A stretch of 64,000 nucleotides of DNA from CAIXZV01 sp037446495 (GTDB taxonomy: Bacteria > Chloroflexota > Limnocylindria > Limnocylindrales > CSP1-4), in the NCBI GenBank assembly GCA_037446495.1, contig JBBIIL010000003.1:85487-149486 (forward strand). Direction: 5' to 3'. The notes beneath the pieces were generated by a model. It was not told the origin of the DNA and ran no database searches. It saw nothing but the letters and a program-made list of their open reading frames with translations. Positions 56,845 to 64,000 of this stretch are shown piece after piece. Position 1 is the first letter of the stretch; the number at the start of each line of letters is the position of its first letter. The position numbers and the translations under genes were made by a program.

Positions 56845-58422
56845 TCAGGCTGGATCGAGCCTCGAAGTGCCGGTCATCCCCTCCCACCGGGGCAGCCCCG
56901 CGAGCTCGAGGATGGTCGGCGCCACGTCGGCGAGGACGCCGTCGCGCAGGGTTCGCCCCGCCAGCGCGCGGCCCATCCCCAGCAACGGCACCGGGTTGAG
57001 CGAGTGGGCGGTGACGGGGTTGCCCTGGGCGTCCTTGAGCTCATCGGCATTGCCGTGGTCCGCGGTGACGAGCAGGACCGCACCCGGGCCGCGCAGGTCG
57101 GCGGCCTCGACGCGCTCGATGGCGTCCACCACGCGGCCGATGCAGTCGTCGACGGTGGCGAGGGCCCGGATCGTCGCGTCCCAGACGCCCGTGTGCGCGA
57201 CCATGTCGGGGTTGGCGTAGTTCGCGACGATGAAGTCGTATGCCCCCGACTCGATGGCGGCCACCAGCTCGTCTGTCACGCCGGCGGCGCTCATCTCGGG
57301 CTGGAGGTCATAGGTCGCCACCTTGGGGCTCGGCACGAGCCGGCGCTCCTCGCCCGGCCACGCCGCCTCGACGCCGCCGTTGAAGAAGTACGTCACGTGG
57401 GCGTACTTCTCGGTCTCGGCGACGTGGAGCTGCGTCCAGCCCAGCTCGGAGAACGCCTGCGCCAGCGAGCGCGCCTCCTCGGGCGCGAACGCCACCTCCA
57501 CCGGCAGCCCCGACTCGTACTCGCTCATCGTGACCACGAACAGGTTGCGCGGGGCGGGCCGGCCGGACGGTGACGTTCGGTCGAAGGCGTCGAAGCCCGC
57601 GTCAGCGAGCGCGTGCACGAGCTGGCGGGCCCGGTCGGCGCGGAAGTTGAAGTGCACGATCGGGTCTCCGTCGCGCAGCTCGCCGTCGGCCCCGTCCACG
57701 ACGGTCGGGACCACGAACTCGTCCGTCTCGCCGCGAGCGTACGCGGCGCGGATGGCCGCCTCCGCGGATCCGGCGTGAAGCCCCTCGGCGTGGACGATCG
57801 CGTCGTAGCCCTTCTCAGTGCGCTCCCAGCGCTTGTCGCGGTCCATCGCGTAGTAGCGGCCGCCGACGGATGCCACCTTGACGTTGGGGTGGGCGGCGGC
57901 GAGGCGCGTCTCGAGATCCGCCATGAACCCGAGCGCCGAGCTCGGCGCGGTGTCGCGCCCGTCCAGCAGCGCGTGGACCTTGACCTCGGGCACGCCCAGC
58001 CTGGCGGCCAGCTCGACGAGCGCGACCAGGTGCCGGTCGTGGCTGTGCACGCCGCCCGGGCCGATCAGGCCGACGGCATGGAGGCGCCCCGCCTCGACGG
58101 CACGTCGGCACGCGTCGAGGAGCGCGGGCCGTTCGAAGAACGAGTCGTCGCCGATCGCCGCGTCGATGCGCGGCAGGTCCTGGAGGACGGGCCGTCCGGT
58201 GCCGAGGTTGAGGTGCCCCACCTCAGAGTTGCCCATCTGCCCCTTCGGCAGCGCAACGGCGTCCTCCGACGCACGGAGGACGCTGTGCGGCCAGCGATCG
58301 AGCAGCGCCCGCCAGCGAGGCATGGGTGCTGCGGCGATCGCGTCGGCCTCCTTCGTGCGTCCGATCCCGAACCCGTCGAGGATGACCAGGACGATCGGGC
58401 GCGGCCGGCCGGCCGTCGTCAC
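56845..58422 (-). CDS. gpmI: 2,3-bisphosphoglycerate-independent phosphoglycerate mutase
   Basis: 525 residues. Interconverts 3- and 2-phosphoglycerate with two Mn ions. Metal and phosphoserine sites: VLVILDGFGIG (Asp16), KGQMGNSEVGHLNLG (catalytic Ser66), VHALLDGRDTAPSSALGF, GRYYAMDRDKRWERT, NYANPDMVAHTG and TADHGNADEL. The GTG start overlaps the tpiA stop (GTGA). Together with tpiA it covers two steps of lower glycolysis. Confidence 0.97.
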   Translation of the reverse strand: MTTAGRPRPIVLVILDGFGIGRTKEADAIAAAPMPRWRALLDRWPHSVLRASEDAVALPKGQMGNSEVGHLNLGTGRPVLQDLPRIDAAIGDDSFFERPALLDACRRAVEAGRLHAVGLIGPGGVHSHDRHLVALVELAARLGVPEVKVHALLDGRDTAPSSALGFMADLETRLAAAHPNVKVASVGGRYYAMDRDKRWERTEKGYDAIVHAEGLHAGSAEAAIRAAYARGETDEFVVPTVVDGADGELRDGDPIVHFNFRADRARQLVHALADAGFDAFDRTSPSGRPAPRNLFVVTMSEYESGLPVEVAFAPEEARSLAQAFSELGWTQLHVAETEKYAHVTYFFNGGVEAAWPGEERRLVPSPKVATYDLQPEMSAAGVTDELVAAIESGAYDFIVANYANPDMVAHTGVWDATIRALATVDDCIGRVVDAIERVEAADLRGPGAVLLVTADHGNADELKDAQGNPVTAHSLNPVPLLGMGRALAGRTLRDGVLADVAPTILELAGLPRWEGMTGTSRLDPA

Positions 58423-59204
58423 GAGGCGAGCCCGCGGGCCCTCGCGGTGATGCCGGCGCGCGCGGCGATGCCGGCCATCTCATCGGGCTTGAGCGAAGCC
58501 CCGCCGATCAGCGCACCGTCCACGCCGGGCTCGGCGAGGAACTCCTCGATGTTCGCCGAGGTCACGGAGCCGCCGTACAGGACGGGCGTCCCGTCGGCGT
58601 GGCTCCCCCACCCCATCGCGCGGAGGCTGGCGCGGATCGCCTCGGCCATGGCCTGCGCATCCGAGCCGCGGGCGTTCTTGCCGGTGCCGATCGCCCAGAC
58701 CGGCTCGTACGCGACGACCAGCCCGGCGGCGGCAAGCGCCTCGGGGTCACGCCCCTCGAGGGCGCCCCGCAGCTGGGTGTCCACGACCTCTGCCTCTCGG
58801 CCAGCCTCGCGCTCCGCGAGGACCTCGCCCACGCACAGGATGGGGCGCAGCCCGGCGGCGACGGCGCGGTCGATCTTCTTGCCGACCAGCGCATCGGTCT
58901 CGCCGAAGTGGGCGCGCCGCTCGCTGTGGCCCAGGATGACCCACGTGGCGAGGCCGGCGAGCATGAGGACGCTCACCTCGCCGGTGTAGGCACCGGCGAG
59001 CTCGTGGTGGACGTTCTGGGCGCCAACGCCGACCTCCTCGCCGGCAAGCGCATCGCGGACGGCGGCGAGGCTCACGTACGGCGGGCAGATCACGCGCGTC
59101 ACGCCGGGCTCCCGGGTGCGCGCGGCGATCGTCCGGGCAAGCTCGCCGGCGTCGGCTGGGGTGGTGTTCATCTTCCAGTTGGCGGCAATCACAATCGGGC
59201 GCAT
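58419..59204 (-). CDS. tpiA: Triosephosphate isomerase
   Basis: 261 residues, TIM barrel. Substrate Lys in AANWKMN (Lys11), catalytic His in ILGHSERR, catalytic Glu in VVAYEPVWAIGTGK, phosphate loops YGGSVTSAN and LIGGASLKPDEM. ATG at 59204 is the family start. gap and pgk, which usually precede tpiA in Gram-positive glycolytic operons, are absent between it and whiA. Confidence 0.98.
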   Translation of the reverse strand: MRPIVIAANWKMNTTPADAGELARTIAARTREPGVTRVICPPYVSLAAVRDALAGEEVGVGAQNVHHELAGAYTGEVSVLMLAGLATWVILGHSERRAHFGETDALVGKKIDRAVAAGLRPILCVGEVLAEREAGREAEVVDTQLRGALEGRDPEALAAAGLVVAYEPVWAIGTGKNARGSDAQAMAEAIRASLRAMGWGSHADGTPVLYGGSVTSANIEEFLAEPGVDGALIGGASLKPDEMAGIAARAGITARARGLAS

Positions 59205-59211
59205 GGACAGA

Positions 59212-60138
59212 TCATGCCAGAGGCGCGCGCGAACCCTCCCTGCCCCTCGGCCCGCCCGCGGGCGCCGCTCGGCCCGCCCGCCGACCCCCGGTGTCCTCCG
59301 CGGCCATGCCGGATGGATGGTGGCGCCGCCGCCTGCCGATCCCCTGATCGTCGTGCAGGGCCAGACGCTCCATGCGGTCGAGCGCACGCTGCACGGCCGA
59401 TCGGTGCAGCTCGAGACGCGCGGCGATCTCGGAGAGGGACGCCTCGGGAGTCTCACGCCGAGCCTCCGCCACCGCGCGGACCGTCCGCGGCTGGCTGGCC
59501 AGGCGGCCGTCCTCGTCAAGCGACTCGATGGCGGCGAGCTGGCGTCCCGCTGCGGCCACCGACCGCTGGAGATTCGCCGATTCGGCATTGATCACCCGGT
59601 TGAGATCCCCGCGCAGGCTGCGCGCCACGCCCCGGGCCTGCAGCTCGAGCAGCGCGGCGCTGGCACCCACCCGACCGAGGAACGCGGCGATCGCCTCGGC
59701 ACTCTTCCACGTCACCACGCCCGAGCCTCGCCGCACCCGCCACGACGCCGGCAGCCCGACGTCCGCGAGGCGATCCGCGAGCGGCGCCGCCTCCTCCAGC
59801 GGCACCACGAACTCGAGGTGGGCGCGGCCGGCGGCAAGGCTGAGCGACCCGCGGGCCAGGAACCGGCCCCGCAGCCACGCCAGGCGGCAGTGCTCGGCCG
59901 CCCTCGCCCAGTCGAGCTCGGCCTCGGGCAAGGTGATCGTCCGGCGAACGGCATGCGGGCGGGTGCCCGCCGCATGGCCGCCGAGTCGAACCGCCAGGCG
60001 TGCCACGGCCGCCTCGCGGGTCACGAGCCGAGCGCCCAGGCCGGCCAGCTCAGCGGTCCGGTCGCACGTCCGCGACGGGTCCACGGCCGCGACTTCGGCC
60101 CGGAGCGCCGCAACCAGGTCCCGCTCGGTGCCGGACAT
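59212..60138 (-). CDS. whiA: WhiA-family DNA-binding regulator
   Basis: 308 residues. WhiA links division and nucleoid organisation in Gram-positives and activates sporulation division genes in Streptomyces. The N-terminal part is a degenerate homing-endonuclease-like fold (LAWLRGRFLARGSLSLAAGRAHLEFV), with the following VKS-like VVTWKSAEAIAAFLGRVGA; the C-terminal helix-turn-helix is LSEIAARLELHRSAVQRALDRM. A basic Gly/Arg tail follows. Conserved cluster rapZ-yvcK-whiA. ATG at 60138, five bases after yvcK. Confidence 0.92.
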   Translation of the reverse strand: MSGTERDLVAALRAEVAAVDPSRTCDRTAELAGLGARLVTREAAVARLAVRLGGHAAGTRPHAVRRTITLPEAELDWARAAEHCRLAWLRGRFLARGSLSLAAGRAHLEFVVPLEEAAPLADRLADVGLPASWRVRRGSGVVTWKSAEAIAAFLGRVGASAALLELQARGVARSLRGDLNRVINAESANLQRSVAAAGRQLAAIESLDEDGRLASQPRTVRAVAEARRETPEASLSEIAARLELHRSAVQRALDRMERLALHDDQGIGRRRRHHPSGMAAEDTGGRRAGRAAPAGGPRGREGSRAPLA

Positions 60139-60143
60139 ACCGC

Positions 60144-61556
60144 CTAGGCGGACCGCTCGACGCGCGCGGCCACGGGGCGGCGCCGGCGGCCGCCCTCCCG
60201 GTCCCAGGCGCGGATGATGGAGGCAGCGAGGTTCGCGGAATCGTGGCGGCGCATGTTGGCAGGGTCCACGAGGTCGTCCAGCACGAGCCGCGCGCCCGTG
60301 CGCCCCTTGGGCGGCCAGCGAAGGCGGACTGGCTCGCCCGCCCAGCCGTCGGGGCCCGAGGCGTCGAACCGGTTGTTCGCGAGCACGAGATCCGGCAGGT
60401 GGGCGCAGCCGTGGACCTCGAGCGCGTCGAGGTGGTCTGCCAAGTCGTACCCGTGCGTCTCGCCCTCCTGCGTGGCCACGTTGCACGCGAACACGATGAG
60501 CGCGCCGGAGTCGGCGACGGCCTCGCGGATGCCCGGCACGAGCAGGGCCGGCAGCAGGCTCGTGTAGAGGCTGCCCGGGCCGAGCACGACGACGTCCGCC
60601 TCGGCGATGGCGCGCAGGGCGTCCTCGGTGGGGCGCACATCGGCGGGCGTCACCCAGACCCTCTCGAGACCCTTCGTGTGGGCGATGCGGGTCTGGCCCG
60701 TGACCTCGGTGCCGTCAATGAGGCGGCCGTGCAGCGTGAGCACCGTGCCCGTGGCGGGCACGACGCTGCCGCGCACGGCGAGGACGCGGTTCATCTCGCG
60801 GACACCCTGCTCGAAGTCGCCCTGCTCCAGCTGCACGAGTGCCGCGAGCAGCAGGTTCCCGATCGCGTGGCCGCCCAAGCCGGTCTCGGCCGCGGCGAAC
60901 GGGCCATCCACGGGCATCCCCGCGGCGTCAGCCGCCGACACCTTGTCCGGGTCCGCGGGTGACGTGGTCGCCGGGCCCGCCCCCGGGAAGCGGTACTGGA
61001 GCAGGCGGCCCATCAGCGCCCCGTCGTCCGCGAGCGCCACGACGCAGTTGCGGATGTCGCCCACAGCCGGGATGCCCAGCTCCTCACGCAGCACGCCCGA
61101 CGAGCCGCCGTCGTCCGCGACAGTCACGACCGCAGTCAGGTTGGAGGTGTACTCCTTGAGCCCCCGGAGGAGTGTGGACAGGCCCGTGCCGCCGCCAATC
61201 GCCACGATCCGGGGGCCACGGGCAAGGAACCGCTTCTGGTAGATCACCTCGACCATGGGCTGGTCGCGGTCCCACAGCGCGAACGGGTCCACCAGCGCGC
61301 GGATCAGCCGGTACGAGCCCAGCAGGAACAGCAGCACGCCGGCGGAGCCCAGCAGGACGCCTCGCAGCTGGTACGGCAGGAACTGGAAGGTCAGCAGGTT
61401 GACGAGCTCGCCCAAGGGGTCGCCGGGCTCGAGCGATGCCGTCAGTTGGCGCAGCAGGTGGGCGATCCCGAGGGCCAGGACCACGAGGCCGACGAAGGCA
61501 ACGAGCAGCCAGCGCTTGACCCCAATGCCGATGGTCAGCCACCGGCGCAGGTTCAC
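60144..61556 (-). CDS. yvcK: Gluconeogenesis factor YvcK family, membrane-anchored form
   Basis: 470 residues. YvcK/CofD-like proteins bind UDP-sugars and are needed for growth on gluconeogenic sources and for correct peptidoglycan synthesis. Rossmann nucleotide site IVAIGGGTGLSTLLRGLK (121-127 Gly-rich), TVADDGGSSGVLREELG, GDIRNCVVAL, ALAD, and VVLGPGSLYTSLLPALLV. Two N-terminal transmembrane helices (about 14-33 and 62-81) precede the ~320-residue core. The GTG start overlaps the rapZ stop (GTGA). Confidence 0.93.
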   Translation of the reverse strand: MNLRRWLTIGIGVKRWLLVAFVGLVVLALGIAHLLRQLTASLEPGDPLGELVNLLTFQFLPYQLRGVLLGSAGVLLFLLGSYRLIRALVDPFALWDRDQPMVEVIYQKRFLARGPRIVAIGGGTGLSTLLRGLKEYTSNLTAVVTVADDGGSSGVLREELGIPAVGDIRNCVVALADDGALMGRLLQYRFPGAGPATTSPADPDKVSAADAAGMPVDGPFAAAETGLGGHAIGNLLLAALVQLEQGDFEQGVREMNRVLAVRGSVVPATGTVLTLHGRLIDGTEVTGQTRIAHTKGLERVWVTPADVRPTEDALRAIAEADVVVLGPGSLYTSLLPALLVPGIREAVADSGALIVFACNVATQEGETHGYDLADHLDALEVHGCAHLPDLVLANNRFDASGPDGWAGEPVRLRWPPKGRTGARLVLDDLVDPANMRRHDSANLAASIIRAWDREGGRRRRPVAARVERSA

Positions 61557-62482
61557 CGCTCGAGCTCCCGGTGGAAGACCGAGACCGGCCCGAAGTCGCG
61601 CTCGCGCAGCCAGGCCGCAAGCTGCTCGGTCATGACGATCGAGCGGTGGAACCCCCCGGTGCAGCCGATCGCGATGGTGAGCCGCGTCTTGCCCTCGTCG
61701 ACATAGGCCGGCACGAGCAGGTCCAGCAGGCCCTTGAGCCGGTCGAGGAACGCGTCGGCGATGGGCTGCCCCATCACGTAGTCGCGAACGGGTTCCGTGA
61801 GGCCGTTCTGGTGGCGCAGATCCTCGATGTAGTGCGGGTTCTTCATGAACCGGACATCGAGCACGAGGTCTGCCTCCAGCGGCACCCCGTACTTGAACCC
61901 GAAGCTGATCAGCTGGATGGACAGCTGGTCCGAGTTCTGGACGTCCCCGAGACGGGCGAAGATCCGCTCGCGCAGCTCGCGGAGCGAGGAGTGACTGGTG
62001 TCGATGACCACGTCGGCCTGCATCCGGACGCTCTCGAGCATCGAGCGCTCGAGATTGATGCTGGTGGCGATGCCGCGCTCGTCCGCGAGCGGATGGCGGT
62101 GGCGGGTCTCGCTGAACCGGCGGATCAGGACCTCGTCGCTCGCCTCGAGGAAGAAGATGACCGGCCGGATGCCGCGGCCCTCAAGCGCTCCGCGCATGGC
62201 GCCGAACGCCAGCGGGACGTCGCCGGTGCGGGCATCGAGCACGATGGCCGTGTGGGCGAACCGCAGCGGGTCCTGGGACACGAGGTCCGCCAGGTCGCGG
62301 AGCAGCTCGCCCGGGAGGTTGTCCACGACGATGTAGCCGAGGTCCTCGAACAGCTTCGCGGCGGCCGTCTTGCCGCCCCCGGAGAGGCCCGTGAGGACGA
62401 CCACCTGCTGGCTCATGACGTCGCCCGCACGCGCCGGCGCCGAGCCGTCGAAGTCCCCCGCCAGGTGCCGGTCCGCCGTCAT
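61553..62482 (-). CDS. rapZ: RNase adapter RapZ / YvcJ-type nucleotide-binding protein
   Basis: 309 residues. P-loop LTGLSGGGKTAAAKLFEDLGY, DNLPGELLRDLADL, VLDARTGDV, FLEASDEVLIRRFSETRHRHPL, and the C-terminal SFGFKYGVPLEADLVLDVRFMKNPHY and IAIGCTGGFHRSI of the family. In enterobacteria it controls GlmZ sRNA decay; in Gram-positives (YvcJ) the role is less clear. Start uncertain: ATG 62482 or ATG 62416 (MSQQVVV), both without clear Shine-Dalgarno. First of rapZ-yvcK-whiA. Confidence 0.95.
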   Translation of the reverse strand: MTADRHLAGDFDGSAPARAGDVMSQQVVVLTGLSGGGKTAAAKLFEDLGYIVVDNLPGELLRDLADLVSQDPLRFAHTAIVLDARTGDVPLAFGAMRGALEGRGIRPVIFFLEASDEVLIRRFSETRHRHPLADERGIATSINLERSMLESVRMQADVVIDTSHSSLRELRERIFARLGDVQNSDQLSIQLISFGFKYGVPLEADLVLDVRFMKNPHYIEDLRHQNGLTEPVRDYVMGQPIADAFLDRLKGLLDLLVPAYVDEGKTRLTIAIGCTGGFHRSIVMTEQLAAWLRERDFGPVSVFHRELER

Positions 62483-62513
62483 GCCGCTACCGCGGCCGCG
62501 TCCACGGCACCGG

Positions 62514-63296
62514 CTACTTCCCGGTCCGCCGGATCACGATGATCGTCCCCTCGAAGAGGGCGTACATCGTGATGAGCAGCGCGAGCGGACTGACGAGGTC
62601 GCCGCCCGGGGTGATCACGGCGGCGAAGATCGTCATGCCCAGGATGGCCTGGCGACGCGCCCCGGTCAGCTTGGCCGACGTGACGATGCCGACCCGGGAG
62701 AGTGCATACAGGATGATCGGGAACTGCATGATCAGCCCGAACACCAGGAACAGCGTCGTCACGAAGTCGAAGTACGCCTCGGCCGTGATGAGCGGCTGCA
62801 GCTTGTCGGACGCGAAGCCCACGAGGAAGCCGGCCGCATACGGCAGGATGAAGTAGGCGATGCCGACGCCGAGGACGAAGAACAGCAGCGCCGCGGGGAT
62901 CCACGGCAGCGACATGCGCCGCTCCTTGGCGGTGAGGCCAGGCGCGATGAAGGCCCAGCCCTGGTAGAGGATCACCGGCATGCCCAGGATGATCCCCACA
63001 ACCAGCGCGATCTTGACGTGGATCATGAACGCGTCCCCGAGGCCGGTGAAGAAGAGGGGCCGGTTGCCCGGGATCGGAGCGGCGAGGATGGCGATGATGG
63101 GGTCCGCGAGGACGAAGCCCACGATGCCGCCGAGCAGCACCGCGATGGCCGCCTTGAACAGGCGGTTGCGCAGCTCGACGAGATGCTCGACGAGCGTCAT
63201 CTCCGCCACCGTCGTGGCGGGCGCCGGGTCGGGGGCGCTCGCGGGGACGGGCGGCGTGGTCACCACGGCCGGGATGCCGGCGTTCGCTTCGGCCAT
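62514..63296 (-). CDS. tatC: Sec-independent protein translocase TatC
   Basis: 260 residues with six transmembrane helices. Twin-arginine signal receptor. MTLVEHLVELRNRLFKA (cytoplasmic Glu used in signal binding), PGLTAKERR, FVLGVGIAYFILPYAAGFL, and FGLIMQFPIILYALSRVGIV. An Ala/Pro-rich 30-residue N-terminus is longer than usual. Directly behind tatA, forming a minimal TatAC system; no tatB seen. Confidence 0.97.
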   Translation of the reverse strand: MAEANAGIPAVVTTPPVPASAPDPAPATTVAEMTLVEHLVELRNRLFKAAIAVLLGGIVGFVLADPIIAILAAPIPGNRPLFFTGLGDAFMIHVKIALVVGIILGMPVILYQGWAFIAPGLTAKERRMSLPWIPAALLFFVLGVGIAYFILPYAAGFLVGFASDKLQPLITAEAYFDFVTTLFLVFGLIMQFPIILYALSRVGIVTSAKLTGARRQAILGMTIFAAVITPGGDLVSPLALLITMYALFEGTIIVIRRTGK

Positions 63297-63328
63297 GGGA
63301 TCGGCTGGGTCCGGGACGCCGCGAGGGG

Positions 63329-63721
63329 CTAGGCGCCGGCCTCGGGCGACATTGGCGCCTGGGCTGCGACGGCGTGCGCGGGCGCGGCCTCATCCGGGAG
63401 CGCCGCTCCGGGCGCTGTGACCAAGGACGGCGCCACAGCCTCGGCGGCGGGGACCACCACCGCTGCCGCGATCGAGGCGGGGGCGGGGGCCGCCTGGGCG
63501 GGGGCGGGCACAGGCACGGGCGCTGCCGGCACCGGGGCGGGGGCAGGGGCGACGACGCCGGTCAGGGACGTGGCCTCCTGAACGTCAGACGCGGCCTTCC
63601 GAAACTCCTTGATGCTCTTGCCCAGCGCGGAGCCCACGTCCGGCAGCTTGCCGGGACCCACGACGATCAGGGCGATCACCAGGATCAGGATCAGGTGTGC
63701 GGGCGTCAGTCCGAGCGGCAT
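63329..63721 (-). CDS. tatA: Twin-arginine translocase subunit TatA/TatB-type
   Basis: 130 residues. One N-terminal helix (8-21), hinge GPGKLPDVGSALGKSIKEFRKAAS, and amphipathic helix, as in TatA. The remaining ~75 residues are Ala/Pro/Val repeats (PAPAPVPAAPVPVPAPAQAA), much longer than typical tails. ATG at 63721; candidate promoter 63778-63787. Confidence 0.93.
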   Translation of the reverse strand: MPLGLTPAHLILILVIALIVVGPGKLPDVGSALGKSIKEFRKAASDVQEATSLTGVVAPAPAPVPAAPVPVPAPAQAAPAPASIAAAVVVPAAEAVAPSLVTAPGAALPDEAAPAHAVAAQAPMSPEAGA

Positions 63722-63777
63722 GTGGCACCTCGACGGTGAGAAGCGGCGATCCGGGCCGGGATGTCCAGAACCGCCTC

Positions 63778-63787
63778 AGGGTAGCAC
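63778..63787 (-). promoter_or_regulatory. Candidate extended -10 of tatA-tatC
   Basis: GTGCTACCCT on the minus strand, about 57 bases before the tatA ATG. No clear -35. Confidence 0.45.
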
Positions 63788-64000
63788 AGCGAGCATGGCC
63801 GACCACTCGGCTGCGGCGGCTGCGAGCCGCTCGCCGGGGTCCGCCGGGGCGCCCGCCGGAGCGGGTCCGAGCGCCGCGCGCGCGATCGAGCGCGACACGT
63901 TCACCAGCAGCCCGCCGCCACGTCCGGTCCCCGCCGGGGGCGCGGTCGCGGTCCCAGGGGTTGCGCGTGACGCCATAACCTGAGTTTTCGGTGGAAGACC

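Noticed and set aside
63776..63976. 66-residue ORF on the minus strand upstream of tatA
   Set aside because: Low complexity, no recognisable family, no clear ribosome binding site, and its 3' end overlaps the candidate tatA promoter.

Overview
High-GC bacterial chromosome segment, almost entirely protein-coding, with compact operons whose genes overlap by 1-8 bases and many GTG/TTG starts. Gene content and order (rpmF-plsX-acpP-rnc-smc-ftsY-ffh-rpsP-khpA-rimM-trmD-rplS, rapZ-yvcK-whiA, fakA-recG-rsmD-coaD, DUF3352 and LCP proteins, CpaE/TadZ-like ATPase, tatA-tatC) point to a Chloroflexota lineage of the Limnocylindria/Ellin6529 kind. An actinobacterial-type organism is the main alternative. 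A run of exactly 100 N (55568-55667) shows that this is a scaffold, probably metagenome-derived. No rRNA genes, CRISPR arrays or intact mobile elements were seen.

Layout. 1-3158 (+): the 3' part of a large amphipathic-helix/OmpA-like protein and a small concanavalin-like protein. This is the only clearly accessory coding region and may be the edge of a contractile-injection or polymorphic-effector locus. 3162-6282: rnhB, a PhzF-family isomerase and a GT-C-like membrane protein. 6322-21041 (-): the long translation/secretion/chromosome/lipid superoperon, from rpmF and plsX through Asp23, nusB, acpP, rnc, smc, ftsY, a tiny membrane protein, ffh, DUF3352, rpsP, khpA, rimM and trmD to rplS. 21382-28247 (-): DUF177, a coiled-coil protein, coaD, rsmD, recG, fakA and a second Asp23 gene, divergent from rpmB. 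28760-41401 (-): dtd, rpe, rlmN, fmt, def, a phasin-like protein, priA, gmk, rluD-type synthase, lspA and ileS. 41603-50438: an LCP ligase, ilvE, a TauE/DUF1634/CaCA transport operon, rpsR-ssb-rpsF, and a divergent CpaE-like ATPase with a zinc-ribbon membrane protein. 50456-54533 (-): eight tRNA genes interspersed with a DUF4203-like membrane protein, htpX and lemA. 54561-63721 (-): a solute-binding protein broken by the assembly gap, secG, gpmI, tpiA, whiA, yvcK, rapZ, tatC and tatA.

Most of the window is housekeeping: ribosome parts, tRNA modification and charging, protein export (SRP, Sec, Tat), lipoprotein processing, fatty-acid supply, DNA maintenance and lower glycolysis. Candidate promoters repeatedly show an extended -10 of the form GTGCTAnnnT, and several genes have a -10 hexamer only 6-8 bases before the start codon, which predicts leaderless mRNAs.

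The least explained DNA is the 519-bp gene-less stretch 53668-54186. It abuts a tRNA-Val gene whose 3' end is tandemly duplicated, and it carries two inverted repeats with the same arms and the same 21-base spacing. Also notable are a 157-bp element with imperfect terminal inverted repeats upstream of ilvE, a tandem 9-residue repeat next to the assembly gap, and unusual signature motifs in RNase HII and IleRS.
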